A DNA stretch of 64,000 nucleotides, taken from NCBI GenBank assembly GCA_946548895.1, contig CAMNQF010000003.1, forward strand, positions 79,928-143,927, written 5' to 3'. The notes below the pieces were generated by a model. That model ran no database searches, was not told where the DNA came from, and saw nothing but the letters and a program-made list of their open reading frames with translations. This document shows positions 20,190 through 29,066 of the stretch, piece after piece. Within the stretch, counting starts at the first letter, position 1, and each line of letters begins with the position of its first letter. Origin of the DNA: an uncultured bacterium (GTDB lineage: Bacteria; Bacillota; Clostridia; Oscillospirales; Oscillospiraceae). The translations under genes and the position numbers were made by a program.

Positions 20190-20225
20190 TGTCACGCCCC
20201 GCCTGTACGCGGCGGCTCGGCGCTT
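20190..20225. repeat. GC-rich repeat, copy D, forming the end of the parC-like gene
   Basis: TGTCACGCC...CGCCTGT.CGCGG...CGGCTCGGCGCTT matches the ends of copies A and B. The stop codon and last residues (about AEPPRTGGA) of the topoisomerase lie inside it. Confidence 0.55.
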
Positions 20226-22471
20226 ATCATCATCTGCTCCTCCCCCCGGTCCTCCTCCTTGAGGAGGGCCCCGGCGGCGGGCAGGGACCGGGCCCGGTAG
20301 CGGGCGGCGTTGACAATGTGGGTGGACGCCAGCGGCCTGGCCCACTCCACCTTATGCCTGGCCTTCACCGCCATGACCCCCACCCCCTGGGTGGCCCGGG
20401 TGGTCTTGGGCGTCAGCGACGCGGTGTGGAACACCACGCACCGCCCGTCGCTGGACCCCACCGCCATCTCCTGGTCCTCCGCCAGCAGGCAGGCGGACAC
20501 CAGCGGGAACTTGTCGCAGTAGGCCCCGGTGAGCTTGCGCCGCCGGGTCTGGGTCTGGTAGGCGGACAGCTCCACCCGGGCGGCCTTGCCGTTGTCAAAG
20601 AAAAACAGCACGTGGGCGGAGTAGTCCCCCGGGGCGCAGGCCCACACAAACTTCTCCTCCGGGTCCATGCCCAGCTTGGTTGGCAGGTAATCCCCCAGCA
20701 GGCTGGCCTTGCTGTCATCAAAGTCGCTGAGGCGGGTCTTGTAGCACTGCTGTTTGTCGGTGAACACCAGCAGCTCGTCCCCGTTGGCCCCCTCCCACTG
20801 GAGGAAGGGGCCGTCCCCCTCCTTGTACTTCTGTTCGCCGCTCATGCGGAGGGACTGGGGCGTGATCTTCTTAAAGTATCCCTCTTTCGAGAGAAACACA
20901 TTCACCGGGTAAGCTGGGACTTCCTCCGCCGCCCCGGCCTGCACCTCCGCCTCCTGCTGGTACTCGTAGACAATCTCGGTGCGCCGGGGGATGCCATACT
21001 TCTTTTTGACGTTTTTCAGCTCGTCGGTGATGATCCGCTTGATGCGCTCCGGGGAGTTGATGATATCCCGCAGGTCGGCGATCTCCTCCTCCAGGGCGGC
21101 GGTCTCCTCCACCCGCTTGAGGATATACTCCTTATTGATGTTGCGCAGCCGGATGTCGGCCACATACTCCGCCTGGACCTGGTCGATGCCGAAACCGATG
21201 ATGAGGTTGGGCACCACCTCGGCCTCCTCCTCCGTCTCCCGGATGATGCGGATGGCCTTGTCGATGTCCAGCAGGATGCGCTTCAAGCCCTTGAGCAGGT
21301 GGAGCTTCTCCTCCTTCTTTTTGCACACGTGGTAGGTCCGCCGCCGGACCCCGTCCATCCGCCAGGCGGTCCACTCCTCCAGGATCTCCCCCACCCCCAT
21401 CACCCGGGGCATCCCGGCGATGAGGATGTTGAAATTGCAGGAAAAGGCGTCCTGGAGGGGGGTGAGCTGAAACAGCCGGGCCATCAGCTTCTCCGGGTCG
21501 GCCCCCCGCTTCAGGTCCATGGCCAGCTTCAGGCCGTTCAGGTCGGTCTCATCCCGCATATCGGCGATCTCCCGGACCTTGCCCGCCTTTACCAGCTCGG
21601 CCACCTTGTCCAGAATGGCCTCCACGGTGGTGGAGTAGGGAATTTCGTAGATCTCAATCACGTTGTCCGCCTTGCTGTAGCGCCATTTGGCCCGCAGGCG
21701 GATAGACCCCCGGCCGGTGCGGTAGATGCCGGCCAGCGCCTCCCCGTCGTACAGCAGCTGTCCGCCGGTGGAGAAGTCCGGGGCCTTCAAAATGCCCAGC
21801 AGGTCCACGCCGGGGTCCCTCAGGTAGGCGATGGCGGCGTCGCACACCTCCCCCAGGTTGAACCCGCACAGGTTGGACGCCATGCCCACGGCGATGCCCT
21901 GGTTGGCGGACACCAGCACATTGGGGAAGGAGGTGGGCAGCAGGGTGGGCTCCATCAGCTTGCCGTCGTAGTTGGGGACGAAGTCCACCGCGTCCTGGTC
22001 GATGTCCCGGAACAGCTCCTGGCAGATGGGGTCCAGCCGCACCTCGGTGTACCGGGAGGCCGCCCAGGCCATGTCCCGGGAGTACACCTTGCCGAAGTTG
22101 CCCTTGGAGTCCACCAGCGGATGGAGCAGGGCGCCGTAACCTCGGCTGAGGCGCACCATGGTGTCGTAAATGGCCGCGTCGCCGTGGGGGTTGAGCTTCA
22201 TGGTGGCCCCCACCACGTTGGCGGACTTGGTACGGCTCCCCCCCAGCAGCTTCATCTGGTACATAGTGTACAGCAGCTTGCGGTGGGAGGGCTTGAAGCC
22301 GTCGATCTCCGGGATGGCCCGGGACACGATGACCGACATGGCGTAGGGCATATAGTTCAGCTCCAGCGTCTCGGTGATGGGCTGCTCCAGCACCTGGGCC
22401 CGCAGGCCCATGACGTTGGGGTTTTCCACTTTTTTGGGGCCGTTCTGCTCTGGGGTCTTTTTCTTAGCCAA
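20192..22471 (-). CDS. parC: Type IIA topoisomerase subunit A, ParC/GyrA-like (divergent)
   Basis: A 759-residue DNA-cleaving subunit. The catalytic tyrosine is in WAASRYTEVRL (Tyr141). The quinolone-binding helix reads NPHGDAAIYDT, so Ala99 occupies the place of the usual Ser83/Ser80 while the Asp four residues on is kept. A shortened C-terminal beta-pinwheel follows (about residues 510-720). Together with the ATPase subunit encoded just upstream it would decatenate or relax DNA with ATP. It differs enough from housekeeping GyrA that a second gyrase pair elsewhere is expected. The last codons and the stop are made of a GC-rich repeat found at other gene ends. Confidence 0.88.
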   Translation of the reverse strand: MAKKKTPEQNGPKKVENPNVMGLRAQVLEQPITETLELNYMPYAMSVIVSRAIPEIDGFKPSHRKLLYTMYQMKLLGGSRTKSANVVGATMKLNPHGDAAIYDTMVRLSRGYGALLHPLVDSKGNFGKVYSRDMAWAASRYTEVRLDPICQELFRDIDQDAVDFVPNYDGKLMEPTLLPTSFPNVLVSANQGIAVGMASNLCGFNLGEVCDAAIAYLRDPGVDLLGILKAPDFSTGGQLLYDGEALAGIYRTGRGSIRLRAKWRYSKADNVIEIYEIPYSTTVEAILDKVAELVKAGKVREIADMRDETDLNGLKLAMDLKRGADPEKLMARLFQLTPLQDAFSCNFNILIAGMPRVMGVGEILEEWTAWRMDGVRRRTYHVCKKKEEKLHLLKGLKRILLDIDKAIRIIRETEEEAEVVPNLIIGFGIDQVQAEYVADIRLRNINKEYILKRVEETAALEEEIADLRDIINSPERIKRIITDELKNVKKKYGIPRRTEIVYEYQQEAEVQAGAAEEVPAYPVNVFLSKEGYFKKITPQSLRMSGEQKYKEGDGPFLQWEGANGDELLVFTDKQQCYKTRLSDFDDSKASLLGDYLPTKLGMDPEEKFVWACAPGDYSAHVLFFFDNGKAARVELSAYQTQTRRRKLTGAYCDKFPLVSACLLAEDQEMAVGSSDGRCVVFHTASLTPKTTRATQGVGVMAVKARHKVEWARPLASTHIVNAARYRARSLPAAGALLKEEDRGEEQMMISAEPPRTGGA

Positions 22472-22491
22472 TGGGATCAGTCCTTCTTACT

Positions 22492-22547
22492 GTTGTCACG
22501 CTGCGAAACGGCCAGGGCGCTCGCTCGCTGTCCGCTTCTCCGCGCTT
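22492..22547. repeat. GC-rich repeat, copy C, between parE-like and parC-like genes
   Basis: TGTTGTCACGC at its left and CGCGCTTCT at its right match copies A, B and D. The right end touches the stop codon of the parE-like gene. Confidence 0.55.
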
Positions 22548-24536
22548 CTACGATATGTCCGCCATCTCCAGATATTTATACCCGCTGTCGGCGATATGGT
22601 CCTTCCGGCCCTGCAAATCGTTGCCCAGGAACATCTCAAACACCTGGGCCGTGCGCTCCACGTCCTCCGGCATCACCTTGATGAGCCGCCGGGTGTCCGG
22701 GCTCATGGTGGTCAGCCACATCATGTCCGGCTCGTTCTCGCCCAGGCCCTTGGACCGCTGTACCTCAAACTTCTTCCCCTCCAGGGAGGCGGCGATCTCG
22801 CTGCGCTCCCTGTCCGAGTAGGCAAACCAGGTCTTTTCCTTGCAGGTGATCTCATACAGGGGAGACTCGGCGATATAGACGTACCCCTTCTCAATGAGGG
22901 TGGGGGTGAGGCGGTACAGCATGGCCAGGATCAGCGTGCGGATCTGGAAGCCGTCCTCGTCGCCGTCGGTGCAGATGACGATCTTGCTCCACCGCAGGCT
23001 GTCCAGGTCGAAAGCGTTCAGGTCCTTCACGTGCTTATCCTTCACCTCCACGCCGCAGCCCATCACCTTCAGCAGGTCGGTGATGATCTCGCTCTTGAAG
23101 ATGCGGGCGTAGTCCGCCTTGAGACAGTTCAGGATCTTGCCCCGCACCGGCATGATGCCCTGGAACTCCGCGTCCCGGCTGAGCTTCACCGCCCCCATGG
23201 CGGAATCGCCCTCCACGATGTACAGCTCCCGGCGGGACACGTCCTTGGTGCGGCAGTCCACAAACTTCTGCACCCGGTTGGAGATGTCCACCGACCCGGA
23301 CAGCTTCTTTTTGATGCCCAGCCGGGTCTTTTCCGCCGTCTCCCGGGAGCGTTTGTTCACCAGCACCTGCCCGGCGATCCTCTCCGCGTCCAAGGGGTTC
23401 TCAATAAAGTAGACCTCCAGCTGGGAGCGGAGGAACTCCGTCATGGCCTCCTGGACAAAGCGGTTGGTGATGGATTTTTTCGTCTGGTTCTCATAGCTGG
23501 TCTGGGTGGAGAAATTGCTGCTCACCAGCACCAGGCAGTCCTGGATGTCGTTGAAGGTAATCTTGCTCTCGTTTTTCTGGTACTTGCCGTTCTGCTTCAG
23601 CCAGCCGTCGATGGCGGACACAAAGGCCAGCCGCATGGCCTTCTCCGGGGAGCCCCCGTGCTCCAGCCAGGAGGAATTGTGGTAGTGCTCCACCACCTGC
23701 ACCCGGTTGGAGAAGCAGAAGGCCACCGACAGCTTCACCTTATACTCGCCTTTGTCCGCCCGGTCCCGGCCCCGCCGCTCCGCCTGCCAAAACACCGGGG
23801 CGGTGAGGGGGTCCTCCCCCGCCAGCTCGGTGACGTAGTCCATCAGGCCGTTGTCATAGCGGAAATCGGTGGTTTCAAACCTGCCGCCCACCTGGTTGCG
23901 GAAGCGGAAGGTCACGCCCGCGTTGACCACCGCCTGGCGCTTCATCACGTCGGTGTAGTAGTCCTCCGGGATGTCGATGTCGGTGAACACGTCCAAATCG
24001 GGCTTCCAGCGGAACCGGGAGCCGGTCTTTTTGCGGTCGGCGGGCTCCTTCTTCATCTCCCCCACGATCTCGCCCTTCTCAAAGTGGAGGGTATACCGAA
24101 AGCCGTCCCGGTGGATCTCCGCGTCGAAATACGCGCTGGCGTACTGGGTGGCGCAGGAGCCCAGGCCGTTGAGCCCCAGGGAGTATTCGTAGTTGTCCCC
24201 GCCGCCGTCTTTGTACTTGCCGCCGGCGTACAGCTCGCAGAACACCAGCTCCCAGTTGTAGCGGCCCTCCGCCTCGTTCCAGTCCACCGGGCAGCCCCGG
24301 CCGAAGTCCTCCACCTCAATGGATTTGTCCTCATACCGGGTGACGGTGATCAGATTGCCGTGGCCCTCCCGGGCCTCGTCAATGGCGTTGGAGAGAATCT
24401 CAAAGACGGCGTGCTCACAGCCCTCCAGCCCGTCGGAACCGAAAATAACGCCGGGACGCTTGCGCACACGGTCGGCCCCCTTCAGGGCCGAGATGGAGTC
24501 GTTGCCGTACTGCTGTTTTGGGGTAGACCTTGCCAT
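22548..24536 (-). CDS. parE: Type IIA topoisomerase subunit B, ParE/GyrB-like (divergent)
   Basis: A 662-residue ATPase subunit. The GHKL ATP-binding fold shows ILSNAIDEAREG (N box) and DFGRGCPVDW (G1 box) near residues 48-85. The TOPRIM domain carries YIVEGDSAMGAV near residue 420 and TDGDEDGFQIRTL with its DxDxD metal residues near 515. GyrB normally reads EGDSAGG and DADVDGSHIRTL, so this is a divergent clostridial topoisomerase IV-type subunit. The partner subunit gene follows 76 bases downstream. A promoter overlapping the preceding terminator drives the pair. Confidence 0.9.
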   Translation of the reverse strand: MARSTPKQQYGNDSISALKGADRVRKRPGVIFGSDGLEGCEHAVFEILSNAIDEAREGHGNLITVTRYEDKSIEVEDFGRGCPVDWNEAEGRYNWELVFCELYAGGKYKDGGGDNYEYSLGLNGLGSCATQYASAYFDAEIHRDGFRYTLHFEKGEIVGEMKKEPADRKKTGSRFRWKPDLDVFTDIDIPEDYYTDVMKRQAVVNAGVTFRFRNQVGGRFETTDFRYDNGLMDYVTELAGEDPLTAPVFWQAERRGRDRADKGEYKVKLSVAFCFSNRVQVVEHYHNSSWLEHGGSPEKAMRLAFVSAIDGWLKQNGKYQKNESKITFNDIQDCLVLVSSNFSTQTSYENQTKKSITNRFVQEAMTEFLRSQLEVYFIENPLDAERIAGQVLVNKRSRETAEKTRLGIKKKLSGSVDISNRVQKFVDCRTKDVSRRELYIVEGDSAMGAVKLSRDAEFQGIMPVRGKILNCLKADYARIFKSEIITDLLKVMGCGVEVKDKHVKDLNAFDLDSLRWSKIVICTDGDEDGFQIRTLILAMLYRLTPTLIEKGYVYIAESPLYEITCKEKTWFAYSDRERSEIAASLEGKKFEVQRSKGLGENEPDMMWLTTMSPDTRRLIKVMPEDVERTAQVFEMFLGNDLQGRKDHIADSGYKYLEMADIS

Positions 24537-24648
24537 AGCTGCACCTCACTGCACTCATTCATAGGACGGCAAATCCGCCGCTTTTTGGCCTATGCCGCCG
24601 AAATCCGCCGGAACTGGGGCTGATTCCGGCCCCTTGCCACTGTTTTTT

Positions 24649-24678
24649 AGTATACCGCAAAAATGCCCGCACCGTCAA
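24649..24678 (-). promoter_or_regulatory. Promoter of the parE-parC unit, overlapping a terminator
   Basis: TTGACG, 18-base spacer and TATACT. The -35 box lies in the loop of the terminator hairpin at 24659-24689. Confidence 0.65.
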
Positions 24679-24689
24679 GGGGTGCGGGC
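24659..24689 (-). terminator. Terminator after the hemerythrin-response regulator gene
   Basis: 9-bp stem GCCCGCACC / GGTGCGGGC with a 7-base loop, followed by ATTTTT on the minus strand. Confidence 0.85.
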
Positions 24690-24770
24690 GGGCCTTTCCG
24701 CCAGGCGGGCAGGGGGACGGCGGAGGCTGCCAAACCTCCGCCGTCCGCGCCACACGCCCCGCCGGGGCCC

Positions 24771-26129
24771 TCAGCCCTTCTGGCGCGCGAAAAACTCGTT
24801 GATCTTCTTCTTGATATCCTTCTGCTTCAGATACTTCAGCAGATAGCCCGCCGGCTTCAGGGACAGCAGCTTCCGCACTACCTCCGGGTCTCCCTCGCCG
24901 GTGAGGAAAATCACGGGGATGCTGGCAAACGCCTCTTCCGAGCGGAGCATCTCCAAAGTCATCTTCCCGTCGCACACCGGCATTTCGTAGTCCAGCAGCA
25001 CCAGGTCGGGCCGGTTCAGGGTGATGGCCCGGATGGCGGCCACGCCGGATTCCGCCAAGGCCACCTCGTACTCGGCTGAAAGCAGGCTCTTCATGGCCTG
25101 CCGGATGGTGGGGGAGTCGTCCACCACCAGGATTTTTTTGCGCGCGTTCGTCCCCGTCTGTTCCTCCCGGCGGCTCAGGTAGCGCTCCACCTCTATCAGG
25201 GCGTTATCCGCCTCCAGGGGCGTGCCCACCCCTTTTTCCAGCAGATGGGGCGCGATGACGCAGTAAGAGAAATAGCCCGCGCCGGTGTCGAACAGCAGGC
25301 TGATCTGGGGCTTCTCCCGCTGGAACACCTTCTGGAACTGCTCGTAGGACAGCAGGTTCTCCTCCTTCAGCTCGTAATTGCAGGACTCCGGGAAGTTCTC
25401 CAGCACCCGGCCCACAAACTGCTGCCCGGTGTACCGAACCGCGTTCATCAGCATGGTGTCCAGCTTGTTGGACTGGAGGCCCATAATTCTGCCCACCGTC
25501 TCCACCAGCAGCCGCTCCTCAAAGGCCATCAGGATCTGCTGGCGCTTGGCGTCGCTCCGATTGCCGTAGACCAGGCGGCAGTACACGCCGTTGCCGAACT
25601 TCTCCCCCGCGTACGCGTCGCTGATAACCTGGGACTCCAGGCGGAACATATCAAACATCAGCTGGACAATGACCTTCTCCATAGCCGCTATCTCTTCGCT
25701 GGACAGCAGGTCCTCCCATTGGCTTCCCTGCCTGCCGGTGATGGCCTGGTCCTCCGTCAGGGTATGCCCGATCAGCCAGCCGGCGCACACACCCAGAAAA
25801 TGATCCACCGTATTCGGGGCATACTGGGTCTGCTCCAGCTCCCTCTCCAGGGCCGGGAGGGTGTTGTCCCGGAAGCTCTGGTGAATCTTTCGGTGCCGTT
25901 CCAGCCCTGTGTAGCCGATGGAGGCCATGTACTCCTCCTCGTCGGAAAAATGCTTCATCACATGGCCCTTGAAATATTTAATGCCCTCCTTGCAGAGCCA
26001 CCGGCTGTCCTTCTCCTCTTCCCGATAGCGGTGCAGCCTGTTGATAATCCGAAACAGGCGCTGATGCTCTTTGTCAATGGACTCAATCCCAATGTTGAAG
26101 TTGTCCTGCCAGACTAATTCATTGTACAA
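24771..26129 (-). CDS. Bacteriohemerythrin - CheX-like - response regulator fusion
   Basis: A 452-residue three-part protein. Residues 1-135 are a hemerythrin four-helix bundle with a full di-iron set: His22, His60, Glu64, His79, His83, His122 and Asp127. Residues about 150-320 resemble a CheX/CheC-type phosphatase fold (a weak match, from the helix-sheet pattern and the NFPES/LKEEN region). Residues about 328-450 are a REC domain with KKILVVDDSPTIRQAM at its start, the phospho-acceptor in LVLLDYEMP and the Lys near the end. It would link O2 or redox sensing to phospho-signalling. It has its own promoter and terminator, so it is monocistronic, with no kinase beside it. Confidence 0.85.
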   Translation of the reverse strand: MYNELVWQDNFNIGIESIDKEHQRLFRIINRLHRYREEEKDSRWLCKEGIKYFKGHVMKHFSDEEEYMASIGYTGLERHRKIHQSFRDNTLPALERELEQTQYAPNTVDHFLGVCAGWLIGHTLTEDQAITGRQGSQWEDLLSSEEIAAMEKVIVQLMFDMFRLESQVISDAYAGEKFGNGVYCRLVYGNRSDAKRQQILMAFEERLLVETVGRIMGLQSNKLDTMLMNAVRYTGQQFVGRVLENFPESCNYELKEENLLSYEQFQKVFQREKPQISLLFDTGAGYFSYCVIAPHLLEKGVGTPLEADNALIEVERYLSRREEQTGTNARKKILVVDDSPTIRQAMKSLLSAEYEVALAESGVAAIRAITLNRPDLVLLDYEMPVCDGKMTLEMLRSEEAFASIPVIFLTGEGDPEVVRKLLSLKPAGYLLKYLKQKDIKKKINEFFARQKG

Positions 26130-26190
26130 TTAGAACCCCTCCCCATACGCAGTGAAACGGGCCGCTCCCGCCCGCCATTTTCGTGGAAAT

Positions 26191-26219
26191 ATTATACCAC
26201 TCCCCACAACCCACGTCTA
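26191..26219 (-). promoter_or_regulatory. Promoter of the hemerythrin-response regulator gene
   Basis: TAGACG, 17-base spacer and perfect TATAAT, about 62 bases before the start. Confidence 0.65.
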
Positions 26220-26255
26220 CACCAAAGTATGTCGGATTTTGCGGAAACGTGCGGG

Positions 26256-29039
26256 TCACTGGTCCCCGGCAGGGGGCGGCGCGTCCCTGCCGCCCTCAAA
26301 GGGCAGCTCGTCTGGCACAGCCGGCGTCATATTCTGCCTGTACTGCATCTCCGCCCACTGTTCCTTGGTGATGAGCAGCTGCCTGGGCTTGGAGCCCTCG
26401 AAGGGCCCCACCACGCCCTTCTCCTCCATCTGGTCCACCAGCCGGGCCGCCCGGCCGTAGCCCAGCTTCAGGCGCCGCTGGAGCATGGACACCGACGCCT
26501 GCCCCACCTCCAGCACCACGTCGATGGCGGCGGGGAGCAGTTCGTCGTAGTCGTCCCCGTTCCCGGCGGAGGGGTCGGACCCGCCCACCCCCTTGGCGGC
26601 CTTGTCCTTGTCCTCGGCGTTCTTCTCGATCTCGTGCATCACCTGCTCGTCGTACTGGGCGGAGGCCCCCTCCTTGATGAACTCCACCACGTTGGCCACT
26701 TCCTCCTCGGTGATGAAGCAGCCCTGGACCCGGAGCTTGTCCTGCCCCAGGGGGGCGTACAGCATATCGCCCTTGCCCACCAGCTTTTCCGCGCCAGTGG
26801 TATCCAGGATGATACGGGATTCCAGGCTGGAGGCCACCGCGAAGGCGATGCGGCTGGGGATGTTGGCCTTCATCAGGCCGGTGATGACGTCCGCCCGGGG
26901 GCTCTGGGTGGCGATGACCAGGTGCATCCCGGAGGCGCGGCCCATCTGGGCCACCCGGCAGATGGACTCCTCCACCTCTTTCGCCGCCACCAGCATCAGG
27001 TCGGCCAGCTCGTCGATGACCACCACGATCTGGGGCATGGTCTCCAGGCCGTCCCGGCGGGCGTGGTTGTTGTAAGAGGCCAAGTCCTTGGCCCCCACCT
27101 CGGAGAACTTCTGATAGCGCTTCATCATCTCGCTCACCGCCCACTGCAGGGCCCCGGCGGCCTTTTTCGGGTCGGTGACCACCGGGATGAGCAGGTGGGG
27201 AATGCCGTTATAGACGCTCAACTCCACCATCTTGGGGTCCACCATGATGAGGCGGACCTCCTCCGGGGTGGCCTTGTACAGCAGGGAGATGATAAGGGAG
27301 TTGGTGCACACCGACTTGCCGGAGCCGGTGGTGCCGGCGATGAGCATATGGGGCAGTTTGGCGATGTTGCCCACGATGGGGCTGCCGCTGATGTCCTTGC
27401 CCACGGCGAAGGACACCTTGGAGGGGCTGTCGGTGAAGGTCTTGGACCCGATCACGTCCCGGATGCACACCGGGCTCACCTGCCGGTTGGGCACCTCGAT
27501 GCCCACGGTGGATATCTTGTCCGGGATGGGGGCCACCCGGACGGCGGACGCCCCCAGGGCCAGGGCAATGTCGCCGGACAGGTTGGTGATCTTGTTCAGC
27601 TTCACCCCCTGGTCCAGCTCCAGCTCGTACCGGGTGACGGCGGGGCCCCGGATGACGTTGGAAATGCGGGCGCTCACCCCGAAGGATTGGAGCGCTTCCT
27701 GAAGGCGCTGCTGGTTGGCGTGGAGCTCGCCCTCCGCGGCGGCGGCGTTCCCGCCCCCGCCCTCGTTGAGCAGGGAGACAGGGGGATAGCGGTAGGCGGG
27801 GCCGTCCAGCTCCATGCCCGCCTCGATCTCCCGGGCCATCTCCTCCTGGACCTGGGCCCGCTCCTCCTCCTTGGACAGTTTGGGCGGCGCCGGCTCCCGG
27901 ACCACCGGGGGGGGCAGCGGGTCCTCCCGGCGGGCGGGGGCAGGCACGGCTTCCCCCCTGGCGGCGTCTCGGGCCCCATCCGTCCGCAGGGGAGTGGGCG
28001 GGAGGGGCGGCAGCTCGTCCGCCGCCGGGGGGGGCGGGGCCGCGGGCCCGGGCCTGGGCGTACGGGCAGGCTCCCGCATGGGGTGAAGCTCGGCCACGTC
28101 CTCGTACTCCGGGGGCTCCTCCTCCATCGCGGGCTTGTCCCCCTGACCGGGGGCGGCCACCCCCGCCACTTTTTCAAAAAAGGATTTCTTCCGCACGGTG
28201 GTCACGGGAGTGGTGGGCTTCTTGGCCAGCAGGGGCCCGTCGTCCACCGGGATGTCAATGGCGGCGGGTTTATTGCGCCGGGCGGGCGCGGGCTCCGCCT
28301 CCCTGGCGGCGGGCCTGCGGGGCTCGGGCTGGGGGTAGTCCTCCGGGTCGTACTCCGCCCGGCTCTCCCGCCGCTCCCGGAGGTAGTCCAAAATATCCGC
28401 CGGGGTGAGCCGCAGGGCGCACAGCGCCGCCGCCGCGGTGAGCAGCAGCAGGACCACAACGGCCCCCACCGTGGTGAACGCAAAGCGGAACGCCATGGCG
28501 ATGAGGCCGCTCACCGCGCCGCCGCTGCTCACCGCCCGGCCGTCCTTCCACAGCTGGGCGAACAGGGACCAGCCCCATTCGTATTCCGTCCCGCACAGCA
28601 TCAGGTGGAGCAGCGCCCCGGCCAGCACCGGCAAGGACAGCACCCCCGCCGTCCGCAGCCGGACGGGGCGGCCACGGTGGAGGAGCAGGATGGCCGCCGC
28701 CCCCAGCAGCATGGGCGGGGCCAGGTAAAAGCCATAGCCGCACAGGCCCTTCAGCAGGTCGCAGAACAGGGCGATGAACGCCCCCTCCTCCGTCTTAAAG
28801 TAGCCGATGGAGCCGAACAGGGCCAGCAGCAGGCACAGCACCCCGCCCAGCTCCCGGCGGAAGGGCTTCTGCCGGGATGCGGATTTCCGGGCGCGGCCCT
28901 TGGACCCGGAGGACGGCCGGGTCCTGGACTGGGACTGAGACGCGGTTCGCCTGCCGCCGCTCTTGGACGCGCCGGACCCGGAAGCGCGGCTCTTTCCGCC
29001 TCCTGCGGAAGCGGTCGTTTTCTTTTCTGTGGAAGCCAT
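26256..29039 (-). CDS. ftsK: FtsK/SpoIIIE DNA translocase
   Basis: A 927-residue membrane-anchored ATPase that pumps chromosome ends through the closing septum. A Ser/Arg-rich cytoplasmic N-terminus (about 1-60) is followed by four to five membrane helices (65-230), a Pro/Arg/Ala-rich linker (240-430) and the RecA-like motor. The motor has Walker A TTGSGKS near residue 575 and VDPKMVELSVY after it. The C-terminal gamma winged-helix domain (SVSMLQRRLKLGYGRAARL) reads DNA polarity signals. Whether it is the vegetative or the sporulation copy cannot be decided from one copy. Confidence 0.95.
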   Translation of the reverse strand: MASTEKKTTASAGGGKSRASGSGASKSGGRRTASQSQSRTRPSSGSKGRARKSASRQKPFRRELGGVLCLLLALFGSIGYFKTEEGAFIALFCDLLKGLCGYGFYLAPPMLLGAAAILLLHRGRPVRLRTAGVLSLPVLAGALLHLMLCGTEYEWGWSLFAQLWKDGRAVSSGGAVSGLIAMAFRFAFTTVGAVVVLLLLTAAAALCALRLTPADILDYLRERRESRAEYDPEDYPQPEPRRPAAREAEPAPARRNKPAAIDIPVDDGPLLAKKPTTPVTTVRKKSFFEKVAGVAAPGQGDKPAMEEEPPEYEDVAELHPMREPARTPRPGPAAPPPPAADELPPLPPTPLRTDGARDAARGEAVPAPARREDPLPPPVVREPAPPKLSKEEERAQVQEEMAREIEAGMELDGPAYRYPPVSLLNEGGGGNAAAAEGELHANQQRLQEALQSFGVSARISNVIRGPAVTRYELELDQGVKLNKITNLSGDIALALGASAVRVAPIPDKISTVGIEVPNRQVSPVCIRDVIGSKTFTDSPSKVSFAVGKDISGSPIVGNIAKLPHMLIAGTTGSGKSVCTNSLIISLLYKATPEEVRLIMVDPKMVELSVYNGIPHLLIPVVTDPKKAAGALQWAVSEMMKRYQKFSEVGAKDLASYNNHARRDGLETMPQIVVVIDELADLMLVAAKEVEESICRVAQMGRASGMHLVIATQSPRADVITGLMKANIPSRIAFAVASSLESRIILDTTGAEKLVGKGDMLYAPLGQDKLRVQGCFITEEEVANVVEFIKEGASAQYDEQVMHEIEKNAEDKDKAAKGVGGSDPSAGNGDDYDELLPAAIDVVLEVGQASVSMLQRRLKLGYGRAARLVDQMEEKGVVGPFEGSKPRQLLITKEQWAEMQYRQNMTPAVPDELPFEGGRDAPPPAGDQ

Positions 29040-29066
29040 GCAGGAGATCCTCCCGTATTCTATATA

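Noticed and set aside
18875..22681. Plus-strand open frame of about 1,270 codons antisense to yitT and parC
   Set aside because: Low-complexity His/Gln/Gly/Pro content, no ribosome binding site or domain; the minus-strand genes are certain.
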